Of a DNA stretch of 14,751 bases, positions 13,604 to 14,751 are shown in pieces. Numbering within the stretch: position 1 is the stretch's first letter; each line of letters opens with the position of its first letter. Under the pieces are notes generated by a model that saw only the letters and a list, made by a program, of their open reading frames with translations, had not been told where the DNA came from and did no database searches. Both the position numbers and the translations under genes were made by a program. The DNA comes from an uncultured Sphingomonas sp. Its GTDB lineage: Bacteria > Pseudomonadota > Alphaproteobacteria > Sphingomonadales > Sphingomonadaceae. Where the stretch lies: the NCBI RefSeq assembly GCF_946478955.1, contig NZ_CAMLDL010000032.1, forward strand, positions 1 through 14,751, written 5' to 3'.

Positions 13604-14635
13604 ATGTGTGCAGCATTGGAAGATGTCGTGTCAGAGCGTTGGATTTTATTCTCATATTCAATCACGGCAATATGGTTTGCGCTCAGCCTCATCATCTTTG
13701 ATCATGTCGGCATGGCCAATGCGCCGGATATTCTGGCGCTGAAATATTGGCTTTCAACCTTTCTGATTTTCATTTTGGTTGCCGGTGGTCTTGTTGTGAC
13801 CAAAATGGCCTTGCAACGTGCCCAAAATCCAATTGGAGCCATTCTGTCAGAGCGCCCCAACGACAAACTTGTCTCGGTCCTGCTCGGATGGTTCATCGTC
13901 TCCGCGTCGCTCACCACATTTGGGTTTATCAAGCCGCAGCTGGGGGCATTGGGTTTCCACGCGGATACGCTGCTCGCCGCGATTGATAACCGAATATTGG
14001 GAACCAATGGCTGGCAATTGATGGAATGGTCGCGCCACCGGTGGATGGGCGGCGCGTATCACGCTGTCTGGCTAATCTGGATCGGGCTGATCGTGTCGGT
14101 TTTTCTCTGGCAGAAGGCCGGCCCGAAGAAGGACATGGCCCTTATCTCCTATTTTCTGTTGTGGACGATAGGCCCGATCATCCATCTCTTGCTGCCGGCC
14201 GCAGGGCCTGCATTGCACCATGCGCTCACACTGGATCCGCAATTTGCGGATCTGCGTATCGCCGCATCCGACCAAAAGAAATTCGACTATTTGCTGAATG
14301 GCTTTCTAAACCGCGAATTCAATCCGGCTGGCGGAATTTCGGCTATGCCTTCCCTGCACATCGCGACCATGGTCTGGACGATCATCGTCACCCGCGGCGC
14401 ATGGCGCATCGTCGCAATCATTCTCACCCTGTACATGTGGGTCGCGTCGGTTGCGCTGGGCTGGCACTATATGGTTGACGGATTGGTTGGCGCGCTGGTG
14501 GCGATCTGGGCGGTGTTGATTGCCCGCGCTATTACCCGCTTGTTCACGGTGCGCGGCGGGGAGCGCCTGGTCCCCGCCGTGGCTAAAGCGCCCGTACCAG
14601 GCGCGACGCCACCGCCATCCACGCCGGATCGCTAA
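13604..14635 (+). CDS. PAP2-superfamily membrane phosphatase/phosphotransferase (PAP2_3 type)
   Basis: 343 aa, polytopic: hydrophobic segments at about 13-32, 46-67, 89-108, 150-170, 180-198, 253-266, 268-286 and 293-311. The lipid-phosphatase motifs sit toward the C-terminus: LLPAAGPALHH (196-206), AMPSLHIATM (247-256) carrying catalytic H252, and GWHYMVDG (286-293) with H288 and D292. This order fits the PAP2_3 branch, which includes inositolphosphotransferase-like (Aur1/Ipt1) proteins acting on lipid head groups; the substrate here is open. Sphingomonads make sphingolipids, so a sphingolipid or phospholipid head-group role is a plausible inference only. Start uncertain: ATG 13604 lacks a ribosome site, while in-frame GTG 13628 has GGAAGA 4-5 bases upstream. 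The C-terminal tail, Pro/Ala-rich, overlaps a minus-strand reading. Confidence 0.85.
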   Translation: MCAALEDVVSERWILFSYSITAIWFALSLIIFDHVGMANAPDILALKYWLSTFLIFILVAGGLVVTKMALQRAQNPIGAILSERPNDKLVSVLLGWFIVSASLTTFGFIKPQLGALGFHADTLLAAIDNRILGTNGWQLMEWSRHRWMGGAYHAVWLIWIGLIVSVFLWQKAGPKKDMALISYFLLWTIGPIIHLLLPAAGPALHHALTLDPQFADLRIAASDQKKFDYLLNGFLNREFNPAGGISAMPSLHIATMVWTIIVTRGAWRIVAIILTLYMWVASVALGWHYMVDGLVGALVAIWAVLIARAITRLFTVRGGERLVPAVAKAPVPGATPPPSTPDR

Positions 14636-14751
14636 CCACCTGTTGCCGCCCGCCCGCGCCTAGCGGCAGGATGAGCAGTTTGCCGCCGTCTCGGTCGATC
14701 AGGCGGCCGAACAGGAAGCGGCCTGCGGGGCGGGGGACCAGCACGTCGCGG
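14583..14751 (-). CDS. C-terminal part of a minus-strand gene (unidentified), cut by window edge
   Basis: An open frame enters from the right edge and stops at TAG (14585-14583). The 55 visible residues begin RDVLVPRPAGRFLFGRLID, continue with DGGKLLILPLGAGGRQQ, and end SDPAWMAVASRLVRAL. The alternating strands and final helix look like a genuine domain end, and recall the C-terminal part of an S24/LexA-type repressor domain, but that likeness is too short to rely on. It overlaps the last 53 bp of the PAP2 gene tail to tail. No start or ribosome site is inside the window. Confidence 0.5.
   Translation of the reverse strand, partial: RDVLVPRPAGRFLFGRLIDRDGGKLLILPLGAGGRQQVVSDPAWMAVASRLVRAL

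Overview
The window is high-GC chromosomal DNA from an alphaproteobacterium, most likely a sphingomonad (Sphingomonas, Sphingopyxis or a relative). This rests on overall protein character, the methylcrotonyl-CoA carboxylase/biotin synthase cluster, two regulators of a style common in that order, a UrcA-family protein and codon use. No 16S or other decisive marker is present, so the genus is an inference. I see no phage, transposon, CRISPR array or rRNA. No gene-free stretch exceeds 300 bp; the longest are about 190 bp (11596-11787) and about 173 bp (10254-10426 and 13431-13603).

Positions 1-5095 (+) look like one operon: the 3' part of the methylcrotonyl-CoA carboxylase beta subunit, a small NTF2-like protein, an unrecognised 165-aa protein, a 39-aa single-pass membrane protein, biotin synthase (bioB), and the biotinylated alpha subunit. 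Several junctions are 1-4 bp stop/start overlaps, which implies translational coupling. The carboxylase needs covalent biotin, so an embedded biotin synthase makes functional sense. Positions 5142-6288 carry two tandem Cu/Zn superoxide dismutase lipoproteins. Positions 6373-8106 carry an SDR dehydrogenase of the 3-hydroxyacyl-CoA (HSD10) type and a CysQ-type phosphatase.

Positions 8113-11595 form a regulatory block: a small Arg-rich coiled-coil protein (-), a regulator with a degenerate receiver-like N-terminus and a MarR-like winged helix, a repressor-like protein with an S24 domain that lacks its catalytic serine, a protein joining an Lrp/AsnC-type ligand-binding domain to a LytTR DNA-binding domain, and a secreted UrcA-family protein. 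The spacers here hold several perfect palindromes that look like operators.

Positions 11596-14751 hold two strong hairpins, tRNA-Val(TAC) (-) with a visible promoter, an SRAP/YedK-type protein (-), a small two-helix membrane protein (+), a YjaB-type GNAT acetyltransferase (-), a PAP2-superfamily membrane phosphatase/transferase (+), and the C-terminal end of a minus-strand gene that converges on and overlaps the PAP2 gene.

The most unusual items are the Lrp-like/LytTR fusion with twin palindromes upstream, the pseudo-receiver regulator with Glu at the phospho-acceptor position, and the uncharacterised coupled ORFs inside the carboxylase operon. I did not find a complete, clearly new multi-gene system.
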